A stretch of DNA of 64,000 bases from SXOA01 sp051004015 (GCA_051004015.1 JBPCKT010000033.1:6301-70300), one strand, 5' to 3'. Positions 17,023 through 26,173 are shown, counted from the first letter of the stretch. Numbers and translations are program-made. Notes: generated by a model from the sequence alone, not told the origin.

Positions 17023-18312
17023 TCATGGTCCGATGAAGTAGCACTTGAGATTGCCATGCCAGTCCTTGCAGAACAATCGCCCGGACGACAAGACGACGTG
17101 CGGCCAGGCGTCTGTCGAAGCTAGCCCATCCTGGACCGACAACTCTCGATAACTCTTCGGCGCGTGGTCGGCGGTGTCGACGAGGGCCAGCTTGCCGCCG
17201 CCACCCCACACGATTATCCGCCCGTCGGTCGTGACCACGCAGGAGCCCGCATCGCCGAACTTGCCACCTTTCCAGCGGCATTCTCCGGTTTCCCAATCCA
17301 GGCAGTTGAGCGTCCCCCAGGACCAATAAACATGCCCGTTGTAGATGACTGGCGTGCATATCTTGGACGCCAACGGTGTTTCCCAGACTTTATCCGCGCC
17401 GTGCAGCGTGATCTTGAGCTTGCAGATCGCGTTGTGGTTGTAGGCCGAGGTAATCAGGACGAAGTTCTCGTGGACGGAAGGGCTCGCGATGTTATTGGCG
17501 AAATCGGTTTCCCACAGGTATTCCGCGACCGTCTTTCCCTCCCTGCCTTGGTCAAGTCGGGTCACTACGAGGTGGCGAAGCGTTAAGGTAGCGACGCACG
17601 GAACTCCCTCGACCGAGATTGGCACCGGCCCGGCATTGTGGCCGGCCAGGTCCTTGCTTTCCGACGTCCAGACTTGTTTCCCGGTCTTTCGGGCAAACGC
17701 AATCAGATTGCCAGCTTTGCTGCCGACCTCGACAATCAGCGAGTCACCGTACACTAAGGGTGAGGACGTATAGCCGTAGTCTCGCAAGCTTTGGCGGCCG
17801 ATCTTGGGCCGCTGCTGGACATCGTACTGGTCGTAGAGATTGATTCCCCAAACTCGGCGGCCTTTGTCTTGAGTGTCCCAGCAGTTCAGATCGCCGTCGG
17901 TGCTCAGCGTGTAGAGGAAGCCCGTTTCCGGGTCAAACTCCGGCGTTGAACTGGGGCCGGCGTATAGCCCTTCGTCCCCGGTCTTGAAGCGACCATACGG
18001 CGGACAATCATATCGGACCGACCAGACCTCCTTGCCGGTCGCCGCATCCAGGCAATAGACCGTGTCCTTGCCGTCCGCGTTGCCCATCGTGTAGAGCCGG
18101 CCGCCAACCACCAGTGGCGATGTCCCTCCCTTGCCGACATTCTTCCCCCACGCCGCGGCTGTGACTGGCCATTTGCCGGACTCCCAGCCGGAATCCTCCC
18201 GCACGACATCAATTCGCCGGGCGCCGCGCCAGTGCGGCCAATCCTCGGCCTGAGCGACCGAAGTAAAGGCCAGGGCAAAAAATATGGATAGGGTATAGAT
18301 CGTTTTTCTCAT
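17023..18312 (-). CDS. Exported PQQ-like beta-propeller repeat protein
   Basis: The product (429 residues from the ATG at 18312) has a clear signal peptide MRKTIYTLSIFFALAFTSVA with an AQA cleavage site, then DWPHWRG. That WPHWRG start is typical of planctomycete outer-membrane-assembly (BamB-like) or PQQ-like propeller proteins. Repeated blades carry xLYCLDAxTGKEVW-type motifs: TVYCLDAATGKEVWSV, NLIAFARKTGKQVWTS, TLNCLDWETGECRW. It is probably periplasmic. No separate catalytic domain is present, so an enzyme role is not implied. It lies 26 bases downstream of the ABC exporter gene on the same strand. Confidence 0.85.
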   Translation of the reverse strand: MRKTIYTLSIFFALAFTSVAQAEDWPHWRGARRIDVVREDSGWESGKWPVTAAAWGKNVGKGGTSPLVVGGRLYTMGNADGKDTVYCLDAATGKEVWSVRYDCPPYGRFKTGDEGLYAGPSSTPEFDPETGFLYTLSTDGDLNCWDTQDKGRRVWGINLYDQYDVQQRPKIGRQSLRDYGYTSSPLVYGDSLIVEVGSKAGNLIAFARKTGKQVWTSESKDLAGHNAGPVPISVEGVPCVATLTLRHLVVTRLDQGREGKTVAEYLWETDFANNIASPSVHENFVLITSAYNHNAICKLKITLHGADKVWETPLASKICTPVIYNGHVYWSWGTLNCLDWETGECRWKGGKFGDAGSCVVTTDGRIIVWGGGGKLALVDTADHAPKSYRELSVQDGLASTDAWPHVVLSSGRLFCKDWHGNLKCYFIGP

Positions 18313-18338
18313 GATGGATGCGACTGGGATTTGCACAT

Positions 18339-20180
18339 TTATGCCGCACACTGCGACAGTGCCGCTTCGCGGTAATGACCGTCTTCCTCCATCAGTTTCT
18401 CGTGGGTGCCGACCTGGGCGATCCGGCCGTTGTCCAGCACGATGACCAGGTCGCATTGACGGAGAGTGCTGAGGCGGTGGGCGACGACGAAAGTGGTGCG
18501 GCCGAGCATGGCCCGCTGCATGGCGTCCAGGATTTCGTGCTCAGTATGCGGGTCGATGGCGGCAGCGGGGTCATCCAGCAGCAGAATCGCAGGGTCCAAG
18601 AGCACCGCCCGCGCGATGGCCAGCCGCTGGCGCTGTCCGCCGGAAAGATCGAGCCCTCCTTCGCCGAGGACGGAGTCGTATCCATGCGGCAGTTCGGCGA
18701 TGAAGTCGTGGGCGGCTGCGATGCGGGCGGCCCGCTGCACTTGTTCCAGGGTCGCCTCCGGTTGGCCGTAGGCGATGTTGGCAGCGACGGTGTTGCTGAA
18801 CATGAAGCTCTCTTGAAAGACCATGCCGATGTTGCGGCGGAGGTCCACAAGATCGATCTGCTTAAGGTCGATTCCGTCCATCAGGATGCGTCCCTGCGTC
18901 GGGTCATAAAATCTGCAGAGGAGGCTCAGGAGCGTGCTCTTGCCGGCTCCGGTCGCGCCCAGGATGGCCACCCGCTGGCCGGGCTGCACGCGGAAGGAGA
19001 CTTCCCGTAGCACGGGATTCCCCGCGGTGTATTCGAACCAGACATCTTCGAAATCCACTTGTCCGCTGGCCCGGAGCAAGCGGACGGGATTGGCGGGGGA
19101 CGTAATCGCTTCGGGTGCATCCAGGATTTCAAACACGCGGCGAGCGCCGGACAAGCTTTGCTGCACGCTGTTGGCGATGTTGGTGAGGTTGGCCACCTGG
19201 CTGGAGAATTGCTGGAGCAGGCCGGCGAAGAAAAAGATGCCGGAGCCCAAAGCCAATTCGCCGCGCGTCACCAGGTAGCCGCCATACGCCAGCAGGATCA
19301 CGAGATTGATCTGCGTCATCCAGCCGATGGCGGGAGTGAACAGGCTCACCCGCCAGAAGATCCCACGCTGCTGGTCTTTGACTTCCTTGTTGTCCTGGCC
19401 GAAGCGGTCGATTTCCTCCTGCTCGCGGCCAAAACCCTTGATGACCTGCACGCCTTGGATGGATTCCGCGAGGCGGAGGATGACCTTGTCCACCAGCTCC
19501 CGATTGCGGTCGTACATCGGTCGGACCATCCGCGAGAAGATGGCCGTCACCAGCCACATCAGCGGCGTGGTGGCGAGGCAGGCGAAGGTGAGCCGAGGAT
19601 GCACGCTGAGCATGGCCGCCAGATAGCAGAGAAAGGAAAGCACCAGAATGACAAGCTGGATCAGCACGCCATCGACGAACGCCCGCACCCCCTGCACGTC
19701 GCTAGTTACCCGGTTGATGATCGAGCCGGTGGCGTTGGTTTCAAAGAAGCTGAAGCTCAGTCGCTGCAGCTTGTCATAAACGCGGGCTCGCAGGTCCACG
19801 ACGATTCGCGTATGAATCAAATAGCCGGCGGAGAGGGCGTTGGTGTAGTTCAACCCGCCACGAATCAATTCCACAAGTAAAATCAGTCCAGCCACCAGAG
19901 CCACTTGCGCGAGCTGCGGCCAGTCCGCCGGTGGGCCGATGCCGAAAGGGAACTCTGGCGGATTGACCTTTTCGGGATCGGCGAAATGATGGACCAGATC
20001 AATTCCCAGGCCGGTCAGCCGCAGCACTGCCAGTGCCGTCATCAGCAACAAGCCCTGCAAGATGAGCAGGCGGATGCAGCCCCATTTGTAATGCAGCCCC
20101 AGCGCCAGCATCCGCCGGATCAGGGCCCAGTTAGAGGGCTCCGAGGGTCTGGCGGTGCTTTTGATTTGTGGAGCGGACAA
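18339..20180 (-). CDS. ABC exporter half-transporter (membrane plus ATPase domains)
   Basis: This is a type IV (MsbA/MdlA-like) ABC exporter with six transmembrane helices in the first 310 residues or so, followed by the nucleotide-binding domain. Walker A GATGAGKST lies near residue 406, the Q-loop is GMVFQES, the signature LSGGQRQR is near 511, Walker B is ILLLDDP near 532 and the H-loop is VAHRLST. The residue after the Walker B aspartate is Asp rather than the usual Glu. The start is uncertain: a TTG at 20180 keeps a short polar leader, and the first in-frame ATG is at 20111. The same frame stays open to 24143, but that upstream part has no recognisable protein. Dimerisation and the substrate are unknown. 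Confidence 0.9.
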   Translation of the reverse strand: MSAPQIKSTARPSEPSNWALIRRMLALGLHYKWGCIRLLILQGLLLMTALAVLRLTGLGIDLVHHFADPEKVNPPEFPFGIGPPADWPQLAQVALVAGLILLVELIRGGLNYTNALSAGYLIHTRIVVDLRARVYDKLQRLSFSFFETNATGSIINRVTSDVQGVRAFVDGVLIQLVILVLSFLCYLAAMLSVHPRLTFACLATTPLMWLVTAIFSRMVRPMYDRNRELVDKVILRLAESIQGVQVIKGFGREQEEIDRFGQDNKEVKDQQRGIFWRVSLFTPAIGWMTQINLVILLAYGGYLVTRGELALGSGIFFFAGLLQQFSSQVANLTNIANSVQQSLSGARRVFEILDAPEAITSPANPVRLLRASGQVDFEDVWFEYTAGNPVLREVSFRVQPGQRVAILGATGAGKSTLLSLLCRFYDPTQGRILMDGIDLKQIDLVDLRRNIGMVFQESFMFSNTVAANIAYGQPEATLEQVQRAARIAAAHDFIAELPHGYDSVLGEGGLDLSGGQRQRLAIARAVLLDPAILLLDDPAAAIDPHTEHEILDAMQRAMLGRTTFVVAHRLSTLRQCDLVIVLDNGRIAQVGTHEKLMEEDGHYREAALSQCAA

Positions 20181-20345
20181 GGTGCGGCGCTGGCGAGAGG
20201 CAAGAGATGGCTCTAATCTACGAAATACTTGGAGAAACGATAACGGGTGGCACCGATGGCGCTGTCGATTGCGTTTCAGCCCTCTTCCAGCGACAATCCA
20301 GGAAGCCGGCAAGTTCAGCCCCGTTTTCCGAAAGAAGCGAACTCC

Positions 20346-21062
20346 ATGTCCACATCTTCCGCCGCGCCAGCCACGTCTGCTCCTCGTCGCGGCGTCACCG
20401 CCCGGTCGGGTTCGCGGAGGTGGCTGGGAACAGTGGTGATGACAATTGCGGGAACCGCGGCTCTGCTGTTTGTGGGCTTCCTGGCGACCATGATTTTCGG
20501 CAACGTCCTGGGGACGGAGTTCTGCCCGCACACCTTCGAACGCCGCGGCTTCGCTTTCCGCGAAATTCCCTTTACCGGCATCCAGATTACGAGCATTGAC
20601 CGCCGCATCGATACTGGCCTGGTCGAGATGCACCTCATCGCAAAGAACTACCTTGTCCCCGACCATACGGAGCCCAAGACCTGGCATCTGCTGAGCCTCA
20701 TCCGATTCCGCGGCACCTACGCCGAAGGAGACGCCGAGCTGTTGATGAAGTACCTGGACGCCGAGGATGACAAAGGGGAGCACGCCTGGCTGAAGTGGTC
20801 CGAAGACCACCCCAAGCTGGCGAAAGTCCTCTGGCCTGTCGTCGCCAAAGCCGCTCAGGACGGCAACTACCTGATTGTCCCCGACCTCTTCTCCGACGCC
20901 CGCTCCACGACCGACCCGGTGGAGTTGCAAAAAAAGCTGGACGGGACGATGACGAAAGTCGCCACACCGACGGCCGCGAAACCGCCAGCGGAGAAAAGCG
21001 TGCCCGCGAACAAGAGCGCAACCGAGACGCCATCGACTACCACAAAACCGGCGAAGAGCTAA
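20346..21062 (+). CDS. Single-span membrane protein of unknown function
   Basis: The 238-residue product starts at the ATG at 20346, giving a Ser/Ala-rich basic leader and one strong membrane helix (WLGTVVMTIAGTAALLFVGFL, about 27-50). An extracytoplasmic region of about 130 residues follows, beta-rich at first (FREIPFTGIQITSIDRRIDTG) and then helical. The tail (from about 195) is a Lys/Thr/Pro/Ala low-complexity stretch. I recognise no family. It is divergent from the ABC exporter gene, and the two starts are about 165 bases apart, so they may share a control region. Confidence 0.65.
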   Translation: MSTSSAAPATSAPRRGVTARSGSRRWLGTVVMTIAGTAALLFVGFLATMIFGNVLGTEFCPHTFERRGFAFREIPFTGIQITSIDRRIDTGLVEMHLIAKNYLVPDHTEPKTWHLLSLIRFRGTYAEGDAELLMKYLDAEDDKGEHAWLKWSEDHPKLAKVLWPVVAKAAQDGNYLIVPDLFSDARSTTDPVELQKKLDGTMTKVATPTAAKPPAEKSVPANKSATETPSTTTKPAKS

Positions 21063-21067
21063 CGCAA

Positions 21068-21469
21068 TTATGGAGGTTGGCCGATATTTTTGAGCCAGAA
21101 GGAGGCCGCATCGCCACCGTACTCCATCATTCGCAAGAGGGGCAATCCAATCAGCCCCGCGAAGTCGGGAGAATCTCTCTGCACGGTATTGAGAACCTGA
21201 TCGCTGCCAAAGCCGAGCACCTGAGTCGTAACTCCCAGCTCGGGCATCTCGATGCTGAGCCATCCGCCATTGAGTGCGCCGAAGTTGCTGTTGATTGATG
21301 TGGCGGACGCATGAAACAGCTTGCTCAGTTCCGCCTGTCCTAAGATCACCGCGCACGGGCTGCCAGTATCGGCGAGCAGATCGTGCTCGTGCAACGAACC
21401 ATCTGGGGCGGCAAACCGAATCCTGACCCAACAGCGCGGCGAGATTCCCTTGTATGGATTTCGCTGCAC
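21068..21469 (-). CDS. Retropepsin-like aspartyl protease domain protein
   Basis: The 133-residue protein is the size of one retropepsin-like domain. The catalytic triplet is LLADTGSPCAVIL (D34-T35-G36), and the second conserved patch is GLIGLPLLRMMEYGGD followed by FWL. Such single-domain proteases act as dimers; substrates are mostly unknown. It starts 12 bases after the stop of the small protein encoded upstream, so they form a two-gene unit. It converges with the plus-strand gene ending at 21062, with only 5 bases between them and no room for a separate terminator. It could also be a catalytically inactive binding domain. Confidence 0.75.
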   Translation of the reverse strand: MQRNPYKGISPRCWVRIRFAAPDGSLHEHDLLADTGSPCAVILGQAELSKLFHASATSINSNFGALNGGWLSIEMPELGVTTQVLGFGSDQVLNTVQRDSPDFAGLIGLPLLRMMEYGGDAASFWLKNIGQPP

Positions 21470-21481
21470 GATTCGCCTCGT

Positions 21482-21718
21482 TCAGATGTAGATGGTCACG
21501 TTCTCGGGATACTCCACGCCTGCTTCCACAACCATTACCTGGCGAGGGTCGAAGCCACTGCTGCGTAGATGGGCGGTCAGATCCGGAAATTTCTCCGCGG
21601 CACCTACGATTTGGTCGTTTGCAATTCCCACGAACCAGCCGGGCGAGTAAGTCCGCTGGATGGCTCCTTTCAAACGACGATAAGATTCCATATTCCGAAT
21701 TGTGGCATGATTCTCCAT
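21482..21718 (-). CDS. Small protein resembling DUF5678
   Basis: The 78-residue protein from the ATG at 21718 reads MENHATIRNMESYRRLKG and then SPGWFVGIANDQIVGAAEKF. The 'PG(W/K)(F/W)V(A/G)I-x-(D/N)-x-(I/V)V' pattern followed by a helix is that of DUF5678-like small proteins. It is encoded directly upstream of the retropepsin-like gene with a 12-base gap. The function is unknown; it might be the substrate, inhibitor or folding partner of the protease. A longer reading from 21757 is possible but adds nothing conserved. Confidence 0.6.
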   Translation of the reverse strand: MENHATIRNMESYRRLKGAIQRTYSPGWFVGIANDQIVGAAEKFPDLTAHLRSSGFDPRQVMVVEAGVEYPENVTIYI

Positions 21719-21914
21719 GATCTGGCTCTCCTGCACGGTCGTCGGCGACACTCCCAATTTTACGCCACGCTGCGGGAAGTAACCACCGAGTACGATTTTT
21801 TGAGCCTTTTCGGGCTTCTCGCGGCCATCCCCCTGTCCCTTTCTTCTGGCGATGCCCGCCCATCGCGGCTAAAATAAACCTGCCCGCCTGAATTCTCCCG
21901 CCATAGTTTGCAGC

Positions 21915-24137
21915 ATGTCCTCGCCAATGCAATTTCGCTTCTTGCTGCTGGTCTGCGCGTTCTGCATTGCGCTCGAGAACTATGTTCCCGCACGACTTGC
22001 CGCTGCGGACAAGCCGGTCAGCTTCGAGCTCGATGTGCAGCCGATCCTGGTGGCGCAAGGATGCAGCGCCGGCGCGTGCCACGGAAAGTCCCGCGGGCAG
22101 AATGGCTTTCAGCTTTCGCTGCTCTGCTTTGACCCGGACTTTGATTATGCCGCACTGACGCAGAACGCTCGGGGCCGGCGGGTTTTTCCCGCCGCGCCGG
22201 AAAAGAGTTTGCTCCTCCTCAAGGGCGCGGCCATTGTGCCGCATGGCGGAGGGCAGAGGCTTGCTCAAGGCTCGGCGGATTACGAAACGCTTCGCCGCTG
22301 GATCGAGCAGGGGGCGAGTCGCCGGCTCGAGCAGGAGCCCAAGCTCACCGGCGTCATGATCGATCCCAAAGATGCGGTCCTTAAACCCAAGGAACAGCGC
22401 CCAATCAAAGTCACGGCTCAGTATTCCGACGGCACCTCCCGCGATGTCACGGCTCAGACCGCCTTCCAGTCCAGCGAAGCGGCCATCGTCAGCGTGGATA
22501 AGGCCGGGCTGATATCGGCCGGCCCGTTGCCGGGGGAAGCGACGCTGATGGCCCGCTACATGTACATCATCGCCACCTGCAACGTGGCCATCCCCATGCC
22601 GGGACAGGTCCAGGCCGAGATCTACGCGAAATTGCCGCGCAAGAACTTCATTGACGAGCACGTCTGGACGAAGCTGCAATCGCTGAGCATCACCCCTTCC
22701 GAGCCGTGCGACGACGCTACGTTTCTCCGTCGCGTTCACGTCGATCTCATCGGCCGTCTGCCAACACCCGAGGAAGTGCGGGCATTTCTGGCGGACACCG
22801 GCGAGAGCAAACGGGAGCGATTGATAGACGCACTCTTGCAACGGCCGGAATTCGCCGACCACTGGGCCAACAAGTGGGCCGACCTGCTTCGCCCCAATCC
22901 TTATCACGTCGGCATCAAAGCCACCTTCAATTACGACCAGTGGATTCGTGACAGCTTTCGCCAGAACAAGCCGATGGACCAGTTCGCCCGCGAGCTGATC
23001 ACCGCCCAGGGAAGCACCTGGAAGAACGGAGCCTCCGTGCTCTTCCGCGACCGCCGCCAGCCGGAGGAAATCACGACCTTGGTGAGCCAGCTCTTCCTTG
23101 GCATCCGCCTGGACTGCGCCAAGTGCCATCACCACCCGTTCGAAAAATGGGGGCAGGACGACTTCTACAGCTTCGCGGCATTCTTCGCCCGCGTGGGACG
23201 CAAAGGGCCCGGCATTTCGGCACCCATCTCCGGCGGCGAGGAAATCATCACGATCGCCAAACAAGGGCAAGTGCTGCACCCGCTGACCAAAGCCGTCATG
23301 CCGCCGCGGCCGCTGTTCGGCGAACCGCTGAAGATGGACTCTGAAACGGATCCCCGCGAGGCTCTTGCCGACTGGATTACCTCGCCGGCCAACGACTACT
23401 TCGCCCAGGTGATGGTGAACCGCGTCTGGGCGGATCTGATGGGGCGCGGCATCGTCGAGCCCGTGGACGACCTGCGGGCGACCAACCCGCCGTCGAACCC
23501 GGCCCTCATGGCCGCCCTCGCCAAACAATTCCAGGAAGACAAGTTCGACCTCAAGAAACTGCTGCGGCACATCGCCATGTCGCACGTTTATTCGCTCGGT
23601 TCCAAGCCGACCAAGGAAAACATCGCCGACACGCGGAATTACTCCCGCCGCTACCGCACCCGGATGCGGGCGGAAGTGCTGGCCGACGCCGTTTGCGACA
23701 TCACCGGCATCGAGGAGAAATACGAAGCCATGCCGCCGGGTTCGCGGGCCAGCCAGCTTTGGACCCACCGGATTGATTCGCTGTTCCTGGACACCTTCGG
23801 CCGGCCGGACCCGAACCAGGATCCCCCCTGCGAGCGGATCAGCGAAGGGGCCGTCACGCAAGTACTGCACCTGATGAACGGGCCGGATATTTACCGCAAA
23901 GTCACTGCCGACGAGGGTCGCGCGGCGCAACTGGCCGCCTCCCCCAAACCGCCCGAGCAGATCGTCATCGAGATTTATCTGTTCTGCTACGGCCGTCTGC
24001 CCAGCGACGAGGAACAGGAAATCGGTAAGCAGGTCTTCACCACCGTGGGCGAAAGCACTCCCGCCACCCGTCGCCAGGCGACGGAGGATCTGCTCTGGGC
24101 GCTGCTTAACACGCCAGAGTTCGTGTTCAGCGATTAA
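21915..24137 (+). CDS. DUF1549/DUF1553 cytochrome-like protein with Ig-like domain
   Basis: This is a planctomycete-type secreted protein of 740 residues. The signal peptide (FRFLLLVCAFCIALENYV) precedes a planctomycete cytochrome-like domain with the haem-type pattern GCSAGACHGKSRGQNGF (CX4CH). A bacterial Ig-like domain (IKVTAQYSDGTSRDVTAQT) follows, then DUF1549 (FLRRVHVDLIGRLPTPEEVR; canonical haem site CAKCH in LDCAKCHHHPFEKW) and DUF1553 (ADWITSPANDYFAQVMVNR to the C-terminus). In relatives a DUF1501 gene usually follows; here it does not, as a minus-strand glycosyltransferase-like gene follows instead. The role in these bacteria is not established and is often linked to redox or polysaccharide breakdown. 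Confidence 0.9.
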   Translation: MSSPMQFRFLLLVCAFCIALENYVPARLAAADKPVSFELDVQPILVAQGCSAGACHGKSRGQNGFQLSLLCFDPDFDYAALTQNARGRRVFPAAPEKSLLLLKGAAIVPHGGGQRLAQGSADYETLRRWIEQGASRRLEQEPKLTGVMIDPKDAVLKPKEQRPIKVTAQYSDGTSRDVTAQTAFQSSEAAIVSVDKAGLISAGPLPGEATLMARYMYIIATCNVAIPMPGQVQAEIYAKLPRKNFIDEHVWTKLQSLSITPSEPCDDATFLRRVHVDLIGRLPTPEEVRAFLADTGESKRERLIDALLQRPEFADHWANKWADLLRPNPYHVGIKATFNYDQWIRDSFRQNKPMDQFARELITAQGSTWKNGASVLFRDRRQPEEITTLVSQLFLGIRLDCAKCHHHPFEKWGQDDFYSFAAFFARVGRKGPGISAPISGGEEIITIAKQGQVLHPLTKAVMPPRPLFGEPLKMDSETDPREALADWITSPANDYFAQVMVNRVWADLMGRGIVEPVDDLRATNPPSNPALMAALAKQFQEDKFDLKKLLRHIAMSHVYSLGSKPTKENIADTRNYSRRYRTRMRAEVLADAVCDITGIEEKYEAMPPGSRASQLWTHRIDSLFLDTFGRPDPNQDPPCERISEGAVTQVLHLMNGPDIYRKVTADEGRAAQLAASPKPPEQIVIEIYLFCYGRLPSDEEQEIGKQVFTTVGESTPATRRQATEDLLWALLNTPEFVFSD

Positions 24138-24152
24138 TAACAATTTAGGCGG

Positions 24153-24791
24153 CTACTCGCCGGTCGCCAGGTCACGCAGTTTTCGCATGAAGCCTGGAGC
24201 GCGCTGTGCCTGGCCGGAGTGGCTGCTGTCGGAGCGGGCGATTTGGGTATGGGGGAGCTCGCTGATGGTCAGCTTTTCTTCGGGGGCTGCGCTGCGGTTG
24301 AGCTCGTCAATCGCCTGGCGGCGGATCATTTGAATGCCCGCCGACGACCTCTTGGCCGATTGTTGCAACGCGGCGGCCCAGCGGGTGAGCCGGTCCATCA
24401 AGCCGGCGGCCGGGCGGGCTTCCGACTGGGCGCGGGCCAAGACGAGCTTTTCGTCGTGCCGCATTGCCCAGAGACGGCGGATGTCAGCCGTGCTGATTTC
24501 GGACTGCTCTTCCTGCACGAACACAATGTCGCCACAGGAGCGGGCCATGCCGGTCTGCACTGCGGCGGGCATGCCTCGCTGCCAGGCGTGGCGGGCGATT
24601 TTGAGCTGCGGATACTGCCGGCGGAACTGATGGGCGATTTCGTCGGTGTGGTCCGTCGAGCCGTCGTCGACCACCAGGATTTCAAAACGGCTCGTGAGGT
24701 CCGGCAAGACGTCGAGCAGTTGTCCAATTTGCCGGGCGAGCGTCGCCTGGGCGTTGTAGACGGGAAGGATGATGCTGAGGGACGGATTCAA
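24153..24791 (-). CDS. Short family 2-like glycosyltransferase lacking a clear DxD
   Basis: The 212-residue protein begins with the GT-A fold signature: SLSIILPVYNAQATL and then EILVVDDGSTDHTDEIA (DDGSTD at 42-47), typical of GT2 nucleotide-sugar binding. The second half lacks a recognisable DxD/DAD metal site; the expected spot reads FVQEEQSEIS. The protein is shorter than the usual 230-330 residues and ends in a Ser/Arg-rich tail without membrane helices. It may be a non-catalytic or diverged relative. The gene is convergent with the DUF1549/1553 gene, 15 bases apart. Confidence 0.75.
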   Translation of the reverse strand: MNPSLSIILPVYNAQATLARQIGQLLDVLPDLTSRFEILVVDDGSTDHTDEIAHQFRRQYPQLKIARHAWQRGMPAAVQTGMARSCGDIVFVQEEQSEISTADIRRLWAMRHDEKLVLARAQSEARPAAGLMDRLTRWAAALQQSAKRSSAGIQMIRRQAIDELNRSAAPEEKLTISELPHTQIARSDSSHSGQAQRAPGFMRKLRDLATGE

Positions 24792-25072
24792 GGGAGCCCC
24801 TTCCGCCGAAGTCGCTCATGGAGAAGCGGAGCGCCTTCCAGGAAGTTGACGCAACCGGCAATTTCCTGCGAACCTGCCAGGAAATGCCGCCGTCAAACAT
24901 CCGGAAGAGCTGCGCGTATCAGGATGCTGTTACCATCGGCGTGCTGGCACCGGGACTGGACGCCCCGCCGCGATTGTCCGTGTGCAAGCATCATGCGGCA
25001 GAGGCCGGTGGTTCGCGATGTGCGGAAGCTTCCGTGGGGTAGGCTGCCAGCCGGCCCGCTATAATCAAACCT

Positions 25073-25465
25073 ATGACCACTCCCTCCCTCACCGGCCCCG
25101 ATTTCTCGAAGAATGGCGGCTTGCTTCCCGCCATTGCCCAGGACGCGCAGACGGGCGAGGTGCTGATGCTGGCCTGGATGAACGCCGAGTCGTTCGCCGA
25201 GACGGTCCGCACCGGCCATGCCGTTTATTACAGCCGCAGCCGCGGCAAGCTGTGGCGGAAGGGAGAGGAGAGTGGACACGTGCAGACGGTGCGGGGAGTC
25301 TATATCGACTGCGACGCCGACACCATCCTCCTCAAAGTCGATCAGGTCGGCGCCGCTTGCCATGAAGGCTACCGCAGTTGTTTTTTTCGCATGCTGACGA
25401 AAGAGGGAGTGCAAGTGGTGAGCGAGCGGCTGGTGCAGCCGGAGCAGGTGTATCGAAAATCGTAA
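25073..25465 (+). CDS. hisI: Phosphoribosyl-AMP cyclohydrolase
   Basis: HisI opens the adenine ring of phosphoribosyl-AMP in step three of histidine synthesis, a zinc- and magnesium-dependent cytoplasmic reaction. The 130-residue length and the motifs fit the stand-alone enzyme: GEVLMLAWMN, then HAVYYSRSRGKLWRKGEESGH. DCDADTILLKV carries the metal-binding acidic/cysteine cluster, and ACHEGYRSCFFR holds the remaining zinc cysteines. No HisE phosphohydrolase domain is fused. It is followed 101 bases later by a RidA-like gene on the same strand. Confidence 0.96.
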   Translation: MTTPSLTGPDFSKNGGLLPAIAQDAQTGEVLMLAWMNAESFAETVRTGHAVYYSRSRGKLWRKGEESGHVQTVRGVYIDCDADTILLKVDQVGAACHEGYRSCFFRMLTKEGVQVVSERLVQPEQVYRKS

Positions 25466-25566
25466 TTGCGGAAACTAGCCGACGCGCAAGCGAGGGAGTT
25501 ACGCGTGGTCCCTCGCTGGCGAGTCGGACTGGTGTATATTGACGCCTCATCCCCAGGAGAAATGCA

Positions 25567-26028
25567 ATGTCCGCCGAAGCCAAACTCGTCGAGCTCAAGC
25601 TTGAACTACCTCCCGCGCCCAAGCCGATGGGAGTCTACAAACCGCTGGTGATTGTGGGGAATCTGGCGTACGTCTCGGGGCATGGGCCGCTCAAGTCGGA
25701 CGGGACTCTGTTCACCGGGCGGGTTGGGGACCAGGTGGATCTGGAATTTGGGAAGCAGGCGGCTCGGCAAACGGGGCTGGCGATTCTGGCCACACTGCGG
25801 GCGGGGCTGGGGAGCCTGGACCGGGTGAAGCGAGTGGTGAAGACGCTCGGCATGGTCTACAGCACGCCGGAGTTCGACAAGCACCCCGCCGTCATCAACG
25901 GCTGCAGCGAGCTATGGGCGGAAGTCTGGGGGAAGGACCACGGCGTGGGAGCCCGCAGCGCCGTGGGAATGGGCTCGCTCCCCGGCCACATCAGTGTGGA
26001 GATTGAGGCGATTTTTGAGCTCGCTTAG
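25567..26028 (+). CDS. RidA/YjgF-family protein
   Basis: RidA-family proteins hydrolyse reactive enamine/imine intermediates made by PLP enzymes, or have related small-molecule roles. The 153-residue length is that of the longer 'YjgF-like' subgroup. Conserved parts are VSGHGPL near residue 40, a trimer-forming helix (FGKQAARQTGLAILATLRAG), and the C-terminal ARSAVGMGSLPGHISVEIEAI, whose arginine matches the carboxylate-binding Arg105 of RidA. The start ATG follows AGGAGAAATGCA with a good ribosome-binding site. Its 3' end overlaps a small minus-strand gene. Confidence 0.9.
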   Translation: MSAEAKLVELKLELPPAPKPMGVYKPLVIVGNLAYVSGHGPLKSDGTLFTGRVGDQVDLEFGKQAARQTGLAILATLRAGLGSLDRVKRVVKTLGMVYSTPEFDKHPAVINGCSELWAEVWGKDHGVGARSAVGMGSLPGHISVEIEAIFELA

Positions 26029-26173
26029 CGAACAACCCCCCCTTGCCGTAGCTCGCAATCTTCGCCATTAGCTGCTTTGGTCCGTGGCCGAAATAAACCG
26101 CCGTCCCGAACCCCAGCAACAGATTGCCCAGAGTTGCCAGCAGGATGAGCGTCAATAGCGCGAAAGTGGCCAT
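25991..26173 (-). CDS. Small single-span membrane protein
   Basis: The 60-residue product begins at an ATG at 26173 with MATFALLTLILLATLGNLLLGFGTA, one strong membrane helix. YFGHGPKQLMAKIASYGK and a Lys-rich tail follow. It overlaps the 3' end of the RidA-like gene by 38 bases on the opposite strand. It lies 58 bases downstream of the CPBP protease gene on the same strand, so it may be the last gene of that operon. No function is recognised. Confidence 0.5.
   Translation of the reverse strand: MATFALLTLILLATLGNLLLGFGTAVYFGHGPKQLMAKIASYGKGGLFAKRAQKSPQSPH

Noticed and set aside
20181..24143. A minus-strand open frame that continues the ABC exporter for over 1300 codons
   Set aside because: It runs antisense to the DUF1549/1553 gene and other real genes, its translation has no family resemblance and is Arg/Gly/His-biased, as expected of an antisense frame in G+C-rich DNA.
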